A stretch of DNA of 64,000 nucleotides from Dipteris shenzhenensis (GCA_047967505.1 CM106541.1); one strand, 5' to 3'. Shown: positions 32,721 through 43,663, counted from the first letter of the stretch. Program-made: numbers and translations. Notes: generated from the sequence alone by a model not told the origin.

Positions 32721-34504
32721 TCCGATAGCTTTTGACGCTTCCCTTCCCTTCCCTTCCCTTCCCTTCCCTTCTCTTCTCTTCCCTTCCCTTTTCTCTCTCT
32801 TTTTCTCTTCTTTTTCTCTTCTCAGCTCATCAGTAATCTTCTTTTTTTCTTTTTTCCAGTTCATCATGTGGCCAAGAAGCTCTTCAGGCTCACCTGATCT
32901 CTGGGAGTCTATTTTTAGGGAGTTATATAACCTTTTAGGGCACCCTCCTAGTCCTGCAGAGTTATACGGCTACATGACGGGTACTCTAAACACCCACCAG
33001 GAGTCGGCACTATAGACTCCAAACCACCCCAATCCCACACCAGTTGAGATTACCCCAACGGAGTCAGCACAGCCTAGCCGGCTACACAGCCGAGGCCCTT
33101 CCCCCATGCCGTCTTATGCTCGGGGGGGTCACTCATCATATGTAACCCTATCACGTGAGTTCAACAGAAGGATTTTTTTTATTTCTAAAATTTACAGAAA
33201 TAAATATACATAAGGGATTATTTAAAATAGTTTTGGAAAAAATTTACAGATTTGTATAGAAAAGGGGTACATTTTATTAATGAAATTTTTTACTGATAAG
33301 GGACTTTAAATATAGGCCTTGAACGCACGTGATATAGAGGGTTTATACATAGTGACCCCCCCGAGGTCTTATGCCCCTTCCCCCATGCCATTAGGAGGTC
33401 CTTTTGTCTCGCAGAGCCATCGGCATACTGTGCAGTCGAGACTCGATTCTCTAGCTACAAGTGGTCCACGTAGTCCCGTGCAGTGTCTAGCTACGAGTGG
33501 CTAGCGTGCTAGCTCGACACGACACGGTAGTAGGCGTAGTAGCAGGGAGAGCGGTGGGGGATGCATAGCACAGTGCTTTGGGAGGGGTGATAGTGGGGAC
33601 GATGATGATTCAGATGATTTAGACGTGCCTCCGAGTGATGGTACGATCTTCTATGACATCACTTAGACAGGAGGCATCTTGATGGATGCACAAGGGAAGG
33701 ACATCATGGCCTTCATGCACTCTGTAATTGCTAACAATTACAAAGATTTCTTTATCCACTACAAAGAGCAGCCAAAGAGGTTGGCTGATGAGACCCTCAC
33801 TGCTGTTCGCTCTAGGTATCCTAACCCCCCTAATCGTCAATTCACAGATAAATGGGCCAAGTCAAAGATTGTTGCGATACTTGACAATAAAAGATCTTCG
33901 CTTAAGAGGCAGGCACTAGCGGAGCTTGCCAGGCTCGAGGGAGGTCAACCACCAAGGGACCCGCCCCACACTGCTCACAAGCGTGAGTGGAAGAAAGCAA
34001 TGAAGTCAGCGAGGGAGGATCCCAGTCTATAGCACGTGGAGGCACGAAGGATCCAGATGGAGCAATATGAAAGCGTGCATTTTGGAGCAAGGAGTGTTGA
34101 ATCACGGGAGGCCCAATTTGTAAGTATCAATCTCAAATTATATTGCTTATGTAGTTTATTAGGAAGTTGTTTCTTTGTACTAACCCCTCCGCAAATTGTG
34201 TCGTCTTGTAGCTTGATATCGTGGGCAGATACCCTTCTCCTGTCGAGACAACCTACCACCACCACCATCACAGAGGAGATACATGGAAGCACTTCTATCA
34301 TAATGGGTTGATTACTGAGGAGCAGTATATCCGAGCTACTGAAGCGTCCCCCGAGGTATTTAAAAGTAATTAAATAATATCAATATTATAAGTAAAGATT
34401 TGATTTTTCATACATTGATATATGTTGTCCCTTGTTTATAAGCCCTTACACAAGAAGACGAGGAAGGAGGCGAAGAAAGGAGCACAGAAGGGAGCGAGGA
34501 TGTG
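32337..34504 (+). pseudogene. family-2 Ptta/En/Spm accessory protein gene, disrupted
   Basis: A leader exon ends CTATCCAAG with a GTAAGTTT donor at about 32,413. The acceptor TTTTTTCCAG precedes ATG at 32,866 (MWPRSSSGSPDLWESIF). The Transposase_24-like core lies at 33,680-34,100 (RYPNPPNRQFTDKWAKSKIV, LARLEGGQPPRDPP, QYESVHFGAR). Short C-terminal exons follow to a basic tail (HKKTRKEAKKGAQKGARM) ending at about 34,504. In-frame TAG stops occur near 33,013, at 33,664 and at 34,030, and MITE F splits the proline-rich N-terminal half. The role would be DNA binding at subterminal motifs, by analogy with TNPA-type proteins. Confidence 0.75.
33119..33365 (-). mobile_element. 247-bp MITE, copy F
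   Basis: 247 bp, perfect 15-bp terminal repeats, perfect 8-bp duplication GTCTTATG (33,111-33,118 and 33,366-33,373). The sister family-2 copy at about 16,060-16,110 has the uninterrupted site. Confidence 0.95.
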
Positions 34505-34769
34505 AAGAACTTAGATTAATCGTAAAAGTAGTGCTAGCTACTCTTTTTTGTACATAAAGCCACTAGCTTGGCTTTGTGCCTCTTGTATATACACTCCTCT
34601 TATTTTTTATACTTAAAGCCGCATCACATGACTTAGCTTCGTGCTTTATGTACATACAAGCACTTTTTGAGCTTTCAATTTTCTTATGTACGTTCTATCA
34701 ATTAATACCTTGTGAACTAAATGTTTTGGAGTTGTAATGTTTTATTTAAAATTGTAATTGTCGGCTATA

Positions 34770-35243
34770 GACGTGCTTGCAAGAGTGCTAATTAAAATGT
34801 GATTGGCTGTAAGAATTAAATTACATAATGTGAAAATGGGATTCCTATAACTACATAACATCCACAACATACACAGCATTCTATAAATTTAAAAAATATT
34901 ATGTAGCACGTCTATCAATGTGTCTATAAACGTGTATATATGCATCTGTCTGTTCAAATAGCATCTATTTACATATCTATAAAAGCATCTATAAGATCAT
35001 TTATAAATGCATCTATACACGCGTTTAACGATGCATCTATTTGTTTTTTAAATTTTTTAATAGAGCATCTATTTACGCGTCTATATGCACGTCTATACAC
35101 ACGTCTGTGTACTATATAGACGCATTGTTAGACACGAGTCTCTAGATGTACAAATAAACGTGCAAATAAATGCATCCGTAAGTTTTTTTTTTTAGTTCAA
35201 TAAACGCGTCTGTGCACGTCTGTGGATGCTTTGTCTTATTGTG
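34770..35243. promoter_or_regulatory. family-2 right subterminal repeats
   Basis: Repeats of ACGCGTCTGTGCACGTC, GTCTATATGCACGTC and GCATCTATTTAC up to the terminus at 35,243. Counterpart of the left cluster. Confidence 0.6.
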
Positions 35244-35367
35244 GTTGATGACTTTAATTCAACTCATTTAAAATACATAATGAAAAAAAAACTTGCTAGG
35301 TTTCATTGGGATTTGATTATAAAATTTATTAGATGGCATAGAAAAGATAAAATTTGTAAATATAGCC

Positions 35368-35521
35368 TCTCTCTCTCTCTCTCTCTCGTCGGATGAGTCA
35401 GAATTGGCTCCTTGGGATTGCTCCTACGACGTTAAAAAAACTATCTAAGAGAAAGAGAGAGAGAATCTCCCCGCCGGTAATCATTACAGCCCCCATATGG
35501 AGAGAGAGAGAGAGAGAGAGA
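35368..35521. repeat. (CT)n and (GA)n microsatellites
   Basis: (CT)n at 35,368-35,389 and (GA)n at 35,500-35,521 face each other across about 110 bp and could pair as a hairpin. The remainder of 35,244-35,969 shows no gene. Confidence 0.8.
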
Positions 35522-35969
35522 AACCTTTTTGTAGGAAAAATACCCCAAAATTTTTAGTTAAGACCACTTAGTTCATGACATAATGGGTCACCAATGGGAA
35601 TGCAATTCCCTTTTAAAGGTGAACTTTAACTTAATTGCTAGTGGGAATAGGCCCTCCAAATAGCAATGAGAATGACATTTTTGTTCTGAAAAACATATAG
35701 AAGCTTTAATATTTCGGTGAACCTTAGAATGTATCTTTCCTTGACTGATATAAATTTCAACGTTCGTTTGAAGCGTCTGTGCAGGCAGCCCGATAATTCA
35801 ATGCTGAAGGCCCAATTTAGTATATGCATGCACTAAGTAAGAACTAAGATAGAACATGACTCCAGCAAATGCAATCCAGCATCTCAGTTGCAGAAAATGA
35901 TAGCTTTTGCGAGCATGGATTTCCTGCAAATGGCTAAAGAGAAATTACAAAGATCATGAGTGTATAGTT

Positions 35970-38500
35970 TCAAGAATTTTTCAGTACGCAGACTACCATG
36001 AATGGCTTAGGGGAGGCCTTCAGGGTCAAATATCTTTTTTCTGACCTCAAGTCCTCCTCAAGGGCTATTTCAATCATTCTATGACGGTACTTGACCCTAC
36101 TTGGAGAAGCAGGAATAAAATAGCCCTTTGAATTGTTTTTACCGCGAGGAATATAGCTTAGATATGTTTTTAGAGCAGCATCGTACCCCCGGGAAGTACT
36201 GAGAATCGGCTGTACCATCCCTTGCTGCTTCCATCTGCCACCTTCTTTGGTCATTCTGTCTCTGGTCATGTTACCTCTCCTAGTATATTTGGTGATGCAA
36301 CAGAAATACATAGACCTCGGATCACCTCCCGGACCTGTAGCAATCATTTGAAAGGTGTTTTAGCTTTGTGAAACCCTCGACTCTCAACCTCTACTGAAGA
36401 AAAGGTAATCCATGCCCAGAATACTCCTTAATAATGCATAGCAATTAGCCAGAAGAGATGAACACACTCGAGCCCTATCAGAAGATGGAATGAGTGCTAG
36501 ACTGTTATCTCTAAGAACAAGCATTTGCTTATTACTATGACCATTGTACAAACATCCATCGCCCCTACCAGAAGATGCAGTGGTAAAGAGACTGTTATCC
36601 CTGATCAGAACCAAACATATTAACCTTAATATTTTGACTACTGTACACACAGACGAGAAGACGGAATAAGAAATCTTACCCCAGGAATAGTGCCAAGGAT
36701 GTCTCTGGTATACATCTTCATTTACCACAATTTTGTCAAGTAAGTGCTCCCTGTGTTCCTTCTTAGCACGCAGAAACTCTACTATAGTTTTTTCATGCAC
36801 GCTCGGTATCTCGGTCGGCGTCTTATTCAGAGCCTTAAGTTTGAGCGAGCCAAAACCCATAATAGCAACAAGGTCTCGTCTAGATCCATCAGCTTCCATC
36901 ATCTCCAATCCCGTCTCCAATTCGGAACTTTTTGATGCGTCCCTTGGTGGCATATTTTCTGGGATGCTCTCAGCTTCGTCCTTCTGGATGCTGTCTCTTC
37001 CAGAGTTCACCTTTGCAGAACCCTTCAGCACACCTGACGATTTGGCCTTGCGCGGATTCAGGTCCAACGTGTGGCTCTTCACGTTCATTGGAAAAGCCGC
37101 TTTTTGGGCTAATTCCTGCCCCAACCAGTAAGGCGACGGTGTGGGCAAGTTCGCACAGTATGCGCTCTCGTCCGGAAACTTTATAATCGAAGGAGTAGAT
37201 AAAGCTCCACGGTCTATGAAGGATTCCATAAAATTGGAAGCTCCTACGCTTGCTATTGTGGCGTCCAAATATAATCCTGTAGGACAAATACAATCACCAG
37301 CCAGGGTTTTGTGATGATTTTCGAGCGACATCTCCAACTTTTCCGACCCCAGCTGTGTGACAGCAGTTGCTTCTGTTGGGAAGGCTCTCAATTTCGTCAC
37401 CAAGAAGTTAGGGTTTCGGAAGCCATTCATGGCCACAGTTCCGGCTTCCAAGTTCTGCATACGTATTTGATCAGTTACAAACCCAATGTACACTGATATA
37501 AGTACAGGTATAAGGGAAGAATCCTACCTCCAGTCCGCCTCGCATTACAACTGTGGATGATGCAGTTTCCAACACCTTCTCATCAGGTCCTGATCTGCAA
37601 AACCGACTAGGATTTTTTTTCACGGAATATACGAACACACAACCAGGAAAAGGTTCCAAGGAAACGAAAAGATCAGAGAGACCTTTGCCACTTCGAGAAG
37701 CCCTTTGGCCTTCCTGTTTGGTCGTTCGTCGAGGTAATCCCCTTCCTAGCGCGGATGTCTCCAGGACCGAGATGCAGCTCAAGGCAGACGTCATCCGTAG
37801 CGGAGGCCGGTGCTTCCAGGTCAATCATGGTTTGGTTTCGAACTGCAGCAGCCTTAGAAATCGTCTTCGCCTCAGGGATGAATCGCAAACTGCGAAGACG
37901 AGATTCCGCAGGTATCGTGGACACGTCCACTAACTTCTCATGCACGCCGACCGCATGGGAATTTTCCAAGCTGTTTTCTGGAGACGCTGGATACTTTAGA
38001 CGATGGCTGTTATTATATGCTTGCTCTCCACCTAGGAAAAGCTTCGTACCCGCCCCGTGAAGAACTTTCTCTTCTACGAATTTACAAGGCGAAGGCTTGT
38101 TCACGGGGTTCGGCTTTGCGTTAAGAACTTCATGTGGAGGCAGAAACGCGGTATGCCCTTCGTGATCAGAGGTGTATCTTACCCGTAGCTCCTGATCAAC
38201 GCTGGATGAAAGTGGTGGCGTTCTCGGTGCAGTTGCCGACTCTGATGTTCGAAAACTATGTCGTTCATCTGAACCGTTTGCTTCTCGATTGGGAGGAGTG
38301 AGGTAAAGACCTGCTTGGCGAATCTCGCCATCAGCGAGCATTTGACAGACGAACTGGCTGCTCAGCTCTGGCTCCACTTCATCGGTTGTCGACCGCTGTG
38401 TACCTCTTGACGGAGTAGCTTCTGGAAGAATCTGCTTCTTGGCGATCAACTGCTTGTAGGCTTCGCAGTGATGCTTGAAGATACGAACTTGCATGTTCAT
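35970..38500 (-). CDS. NAC-domain-like transcription factor with long N-terminal extension
   Basis: Four exons on the minus strand: 38,500-37,683, 37,594-37,528, 37,454-36,680 and 36,334-35,970. Introns have GT..AG borders and the joined frame is 2,025 nt (674 aa plus stop) with no interruption. The last 170 residues resemble a diverged NAC DNA-binding domain: EKTIVEFLRAKK and DVYQRHPWHYSW (subdomains A/B), KYTRRGNMT..GGRWKQQG (C), YIPRGK and HRMIEIAL (D), MVVCVLKNS (E). The intron after HPWHYSWG sits where NAC genes typically have their first intron. Residues 1-500 are largely disordered-looking; exon 1 holds LELHL (about residues 240-244), an EAR-type LxLxL repression motif. A NAC domain at the C-terminus is unusual, since most are N-terminal. 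Expected in the nucleus. GC content and codon texture differ from the surrounding transposons. The NAC assignment is from motifs only. Confidence 0.7.
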
Positions 38501-39449
38501 TTTTTAGGCCCGGGGGTATAAGAAGAGCAGTTAAGGAGCTGCAAGTTTCGCAGATTATTCAGATTTGCTCACCGCCTTGGCAGGCGTTTCGCATGGATAA
38601 AATGCAGATGGACAGTATAATGCAGGCGACCGAGACGACCTCACGACCAAGAGCAAATGCAGCAGGAAATCTGTGATCTGTTAGTGTATCATGCCGTGCT
38701 CGTCGGCGCACAAAATCTGTTGCGCTCAGCTTCCTTTCCACCGATGCGATGGCTGATCGAAAACAAGAAGTTTGTGAGTGAGCTTGTGGAGGGAGGAATT
38801 AATGGGCCGCGAGATTGGGAAGACGCGGGAAGCGATGGAGCATCCGGGTTCCGCGTGGAGCTGAGAAAGAGATGGCAACCGAATGGGGCTGTAACTGTTG
38901 ATGGGGACAAATTAGAGGGAGGGAGGAACTTAAGGGAACTGCGAGCAACTGCAGTGGTTTGAGGAGACGGTCGTTGTTTGATGATGGAGCTGTCGTTCAA
39001 GGTCACACAATTATCGTGATTCAAGGTCCAACGCGGTGCACTGAGGAAGGACAGGAATCGTGCGAGGACAGAAAGGAGGTGACGGTGGTCCTGCGCCATA
39101 GCCGGGGGTCTGTGCGTGGACGGGATCGTGGTTTGAGGTCCTTGAGAAGATGGCTCTGATGAAAAAGCAGGTACATGAGATCACGCTCTCAGCAAGATGG
39201 TGAAAAGATTGGCAATCTTGGAAGGACGGAGTTGGATGGGAAAGGAAATTTCAAACAGCAGGAAGAAGACGATGATCAGAGACAGGTTTATGGCTATGGC
39301 GCAGAGAGCTCTTACCTCGAGTGCTTCGATCGCTATGGAGTTCAAGAAGTGGCAAGAACATTGTCCGAGCTGCAGAAAGACGATTCTTCTGCTCGATCGG
39401 ACGATTTTGTTGATCTCAAATAGCCATAAGATCGTCCAAGAGCTCCGTT

Positions 39450-39870
39450 GCATCTCTCCATTGCCGTGCATTCGTTTCAACCTCACCATTGCACCTGTGA
39501 AAGACGAAACCATTCCTGTTTCAAGCTGTAAAAAAACACCGTTCTGATGCTGCTGCTGATTGCAACTCCATTGCCGTGCGTTCCTTTCAACCTCCCAAAT
39601 TGCGCCTGTGAAAGAAGACACGATTCTGCTGCAAGAACAACGATAATCTGATGCTGCTGCCTGCTGCTGTTGCTGCTGATTGCATCTCCGTTGCCGTCCA
39701 TTCTCACAATTGCGCCTGTGGAAGAAGACACGATTCTGCTGCACGCTGCAGAAAACACCGTTCTGCTGCTGCTGCTGCTGTCGATTGCGTCTCCATTGCC
39801 GTGCAGATGTAACATTCGTTTCGAAACTCCAAGCAATGCGAAAAAGTAATACAGATTGCCGTGCACCTGT
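39450..39870. repeat. about 120-bp tandem repeats rich in CTG/CAG
   Basis: Three to four diverged units, each containing ATTGCCGTGCATTC, GCGCCTGTGAAAGAAGA, CACGATTCTGCTGC and a short (CTG)n run. On the minus strand the units encode QQQ-rich peptides within a 267-codon open frame (39,984-39,181). They lie in the presumed leader of the NAC-like gene; whether they are translated is unknown. Confidence 0.65.
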
Positions 39871-40190
39871 GATCAGAGAGGCGAAAAAACGATTCTGGGA
39901 CTGGGGGAAGCAAGAAACACCGATGTGTGATATGCGGCGACAGCAGCTGGGGGGCGAGGATTCGCCATAGCCAGGGAAGGGCAATGGATTTGGGTGCAGG
40001 AGCTATGGTGCGACGGAAATATGGACGAATGGAAAGCGAGGAACATGGGGGGAAAAGACGGGAGGACGGATGGAAGCAAAATGATTGGGTCCGTACGAAG
40101 ATGATGTTGAGGTTACGAGGAAGATGAATGAATGAAAGGTTTGGTTGTGATGCGATGGGAAAAAAAAAAGACCATCAACAAGACTTGCCC

Positions 40191-40198
40191 TTTTTATA
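40191..40198 (-). promoter_or_regulatory. candidate TATA box for the NAC-like gene
   Basis: Minus strand reads GAGTATAAAAAGGGC, a good plant TATA box, 1.69 kb upstream of the start codon at 38,500. It implies a long or spliced leader that would include the CAG-rich repeats. A (CT)n tract at 40,308-40,344 lies upstream. Inference from sequence only. Confidence 0.4.
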
Positions 40199-40305
40199 CT
40201 CTCCTTGTTAGAGCTCGCACGAGCGACAACGCCCACACGCTTCACCTTTTTTATGCTCCCTACCCTCCTCATCACCACCCTTTCTTCTTATCACTTCTCA
40301 CACAA

Positions 40306-40307
<2 letters not shown>

Positions 40308-40352
<45 letters not shown>
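40308..40352. repeat. (CT)n/(AC)n microsatellite
   Basis: Pure (CT)n for about 36 bp followed by ACACACACAC. From here to 41,017 no gene is supported. Confidence 0.85.
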
Positions 40353-40355
<3 letters not shown>

Positions 40356-41017
40356 TAACACAAGCTCACCCGGCAATAGTTCGCTCGGCCATCTCCACTC
40401 ACCCGCCTCCCACCCCAGCCCAACAAAATTCGTTACACTCACTCGGGAACCCAACTCCCCACCCACTAGTGAGGACACATTATGTAAACCGCATGGAGGC
40501 TCACACCCCCACCTAGATGCCCACCCCTTCACTGCATGGAAACAGAACCTCAAATGCATTCACCTATTGAGTGGCACCTACGAGATGGAGTGAGGAGTAA
40601 ACATTTTCCAAGACAAGGTCAATATGTAATAGTTTAGGATGCACAAGTATCAAGCAAGACAATGTCGACTCAAGATGACAAGGATGAAGACAAGGAAGTA
40701 GGCTCTCTTTCATATGCAAAGATTGTGGGGAAGAAACTAGCAAGAGGCTCCAAGAAGGTCCCAAGAATTAGAAAAGGAGTGGCATAAGTCTACAACTCTT
40801 CTATTGGTACCTTGAATGGCTCATGCAATTATCTCCTTGTTTCTTATCATATGTTGAAAAAAGTACTTCCATTGAGAAGAATGTAACTAAAAATTGCACG
40901 GTCAAGGATTCCATATTCATGTAATCACCTGAATTTTATTGTGATTCCGTGTTGTGATGATGTATTTCACGCATTCATAGTTACAATCACGGCTTTGTGC
41001 TATCAGGTGGCCTTGAC

Positions 41018-41290
41018 CTGAAAACCAGATAAGTACCGACAGTAACAGTAATATTACCGACGGTATCTAGTTACCGACGGTAGTGATAATAGTACCGTCA
41101 ATAAAATGACATGATTATCGATGGTAATTGTGATTATATTACCAGTACTTCTACTACCACCGGTAGTTCAAGTATAGCCACCGGTAGCAATAGTACAACC
41201 GGCGGTATCAATACTTTTACCACCGATAGTACTACTGCTACCGGCATTTGTACTTGAACTATCGGTGGTAGTACTACTGCCCGAAAATAT
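41018..41290. repeat. fold-back repeat with ACCGACGGTA motifs
   Basis: Multiple copies of TACCGACGGTA / ACCACCGGTAG. The arms at about 41,146-41,191 and 41,226-41,275 are inverted copies about 45 bp long. It looks like a non-autonomous DNA-transposon end or MITE. The motif recurs in the hairpin at 59.58-59.73 kb. Confidence 0.55.
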
Positions 41291-41802
41291 ATGCTAACTG
41301 CCAGTGTTATCTTAAACAGAGTGGAATGTGAGGGACAATTGGCTATGAGGCCTATGGAAGAGATGTCTCTTGCCCTTAGGCTTGCAACATAAGCCACATT
41401 TTTTGCCTTGTAATATTTTTGGGACACCATGTGTCTGTCAAACTTATTGTACTAAACTTCTTGTTCAAAAACAAAATTATTGGCCTTGAAAGCATTTATA
41501 ATTCGAAAAAGATGTCATTTATGTTGTGGATGTACCACCTTTTACATTTTGTAAAGATTGCAACATTTGAAAGCATTCATTCAAGAATCAAGATTACAAC
41601 ATGTACATTTTGCATGGCATTTGTAACATCTTCATCTTTCATCAAGCATATTGTACGTGACATTTGCATCTTGTGTCCTGTCTCACACAAGATGAACTCA
41701 GAAATAATGATTTTGATGCATGCAGACTTTGCATACTACACTCAAGGCATTTATCTATACTAAGTTATCTAAACTACAGTATCTGCACTACACCTTTGGA
41801 AA

Positions 41803-42153
41803 ATGTTACAAGGAGAGGATACTCCTCTGCACAGGGAGGAGGAAGTCTCCAGAAGAGAAGGCAAGTGTCCATTGACACAAGAGGAGGCACGACATGCCGA
41901 GCATCAACAGTTACAGTTCAAGCGACTACACAGGGTTGCCAACGTAGCGCTCGAGCATGTGCCAAAGACTATTGCGCATATATCTGTGTACGCTCAACCT
42001 GGAGGTTCTATATGTTTAATAATTCAATTTTTGTTTAAAGATATTGCCAATAAGTATCTGAATAGCAATCTACACCAAGGGGTTGGTTTTGCAGCCATGC
42101 AATGGAAAGAAGTACACAAGCTGGTCTCCAAACAAGAGCTCCATGCAATCTAG
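41803..42153 (+). CDS. unrecognised 116-aa ORF
   Basis: Frame with LTQEEARHAEHQQLQFKRLH and VANVALEHVPKTIAHISVYA, protein-like composition and no known motif. Together with the next ORF and the RING frame it may be pieces of one degraded gene on the plus strand. Function unknown. Confidence 0.25.
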   Translation: MLQGEDTPLHREEEVSRREGKCPLTQEEARHAEHQQLQFKRLHRVANVALEHVPKTIAHISVYAQPGGSICLIIQFLFKDIANKYLNSNLHQGVGFAAMQWKEVHKLVSKQELHAI

Positions 42154-42220
42154 CCCTTAGAGGCAAATGAAGAGGCAGGCTTAGGCAGTCAGACGAGGAG
42201 ACACAGAAGAACAGAGGGAG

Positions 42221-42816
42221 ATGGAAGCACCCAAACAAGCTTTGGACCAGCACGGGAGGTGGAGGATAGGCAATTGCCGAGATGAATGGATTCGGCAAAA
42301 TGCCAAGGAAATCTACATCGAGGTGTATGGAAAGCCCCCACACCATAATGAAGTGGCGATGTACTTCACCAAATTCTTGTACGTGCACTTCATTAAGGGT
42401 ATACAGGTGGACTTCTCCTCGTACACTCGGGGGGGTCACTCATCATATGTAACCCTATCACGTGAGTTCAACAGAAGGATATTTTTTATTTCTAAAATTT
42501 ACAGAAATAAATATACATAAGGGACTATTTTAAATAGTTTTGGAAAAAATTTACAGATTTGTATAGAAAAGGGGTACATTTTATTAATGAAAAATTTACA
42601 TATAAGGGATTTTAGAAATATGCCTTGAACGCACGTGGTATAGAGGGTTTATACATAGTGACCCCCCCGAGCTCGTACAAGGACAAGCGTATGTGTGGTC
42701 ATAAAGAAGTGACGATCACTCAATGCCAATTGTCTACAACATTGGAGGGTGTGCGTGGCCCACTAGAGCAACAAGTGGCACAACTTCACGAAGAGAACGT
42801 GGCCCGGTTTGAGTAG
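42221..42816 (+). pseudogene. ORF split by MITE insertion
   Basis: The left piece (42,221-42,425) encodes RDEWIRQNAKEIYIEVYGKP and NEVAMYFTKFLYVHFIKGIQ. The right piece (42,672-42,816) encodes TLEGVRGPLEQQVAQLHEEN, a heptad-like stretch. The frame is continuous across the site if MITE G and one 8-bp duplication are skipped, then meets a TAG at about 42,814. I do not recognise the family. Confidence 0.45.
42426..42671 (-). mobile_element. 247-bp MITE family, copy G (246 bp)
   Basis: CTCGGGGGGGTCACT terminal repeats and a perfect 8-bp duplication CTCGTACA (42,418-42,425 and 42,672-42,679). Inserted within an open frame. Confidence 0.94.
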
Positions 42817-42976
42817 ATCCAATGCCTAGAGATTGAAATACCGCGAACCGAGCCAATTGCAGAACGAGAATATTACTCTACATGCCAAATTGTATATCTT
42901 GGAGGACCTCGACACACTTTTGCTGCAAGAGGTCCACGAAGCACGTGCAACACTAATCGGAGATGCAAGCGTGTAG

Positions 42977-43252
42977 GTGCAGTTAGCTACTATTTGTCAC
43001 CATCCATCATCACAACCATATGCCATGGAACCCCTTCCCTCCGATAGCCCAGACAATTGCTTGTGCCCAATATGCCAATGCTTGTTTGATAATTGTACTA
43101 GCTATTACTCTTTGCCTTGCAGCCACAAATTTCATCTTTATTGTCTAGTAGATTACTGGCCAACTAGGTCAATTTGTCCACTTTGTAAAGCCCAACTATC
43201 AATGGCATTGTACATGGTGTTGGGCTTAGGACAATTGTATCCAGGACCATGA
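42977..43252 (+). CDS. RING-H2 zinc-finger ORF
   Basis: Encodes CPICQCLFDN, CSHKFHLYC and CPLCKAQ, matching the C3H2C3 RING-H2 spacing (C-x2-C-x14-C-x-H-x2-H-x2-C-x10-C-x2-C). RING-H2 domains bind two zinc ions and usually recruit E2 enzymes for ubiquitin transfer. A likely internal start is ATG at 43,024. The frame is only 91 codons and ends 170 bp before a CACTA transposon, so it may be a truncated gene or an exon. Residues after the RING show no further domain. Confidence 0.55.
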   Translation: MQLATICHHPSSQPYAMEPLPSDSPDNCLCPICQCLFDNCTSYYSLPCSHKFHLYCLVDYWPTRSICPLCKAQLSMALYMVLGLGQLYPGP

Positions 43253-43520
43253 CATTGAATGAAGTTCATGACCATGTATACAATGTCTTTATGATGAAAA
43301 TATATGCCTTTGTTTTAAGTTCATTGAAGTTATATGATGGTGTACTATATGATGTGGTGGGATTCATATATTTAACTATTAATTAGTTATTAATTTAAAT
43401 GCATCCAATGTTCATGATTATTTTCACTACTACACACGCATCCTATTGCGACGTTTACGTACCGACGATTAGCGCCCGCTTAGCGTTAATCGTCGGTATA
43501 AAAATCAGGTGTCGTAAATC

Positions 43521-43663
43521 GTCGCTATATAGCGACTTTTAAGAATCGTCGCTATATAGCGACGTTAGTAATAGTCGCTATATAGCGACTATGAAAGGTC
43601 GCTATATAGCGACTTCTATTAAAGTCGCTATATAGCGACTTTTAAAGGTCGCTATATAGCGAC
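43521..43663. promoter_or_regulatory. left subterminal GTCGCTATATAGCGAC cluster
   Basis: Six exact copies of the 16-bp palindrome GTCGCTATATAGCGAC within 143 bp, starting about 100 bp from the terminus. Such subterminal repeats are the usual binding sites of the CACTA accessory protein and transposase. Confidence 0.85.

Larger units (their letters stand above)
28012..35243. mobile_element. complete family-2 CACTA-superfamily transposon (decayed)
   Basis: 7,232 bp. Left terminus CACAACAACACAAAGCAACT, right terminus (reverse complement) CACAATAAGACAAAGCATCC; about 25 of the first 30 bases match. The flanks are the 3-bp duplication GTT (28,009-28,011 and 35,244-35,246). It contains a TNP2-type transposase on the minus strand and a Ptta/En/Spm accessory gene on the plus strand, diverging from a shared motif-rich promoter. 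Both genes carry stops, and two MITE insertions (one partial) lie inside. It begins CACAA rather than CACTA. Confidence 0.88.

Noticed and set aside
38657-39423. Plus-strand ORFs opposite the NAC-like gene leader
   Set aside because: No motif, no splice or promoter support, and they lie opposite the presumed minus-strand leader; probably shadows of GC-rich sequence.
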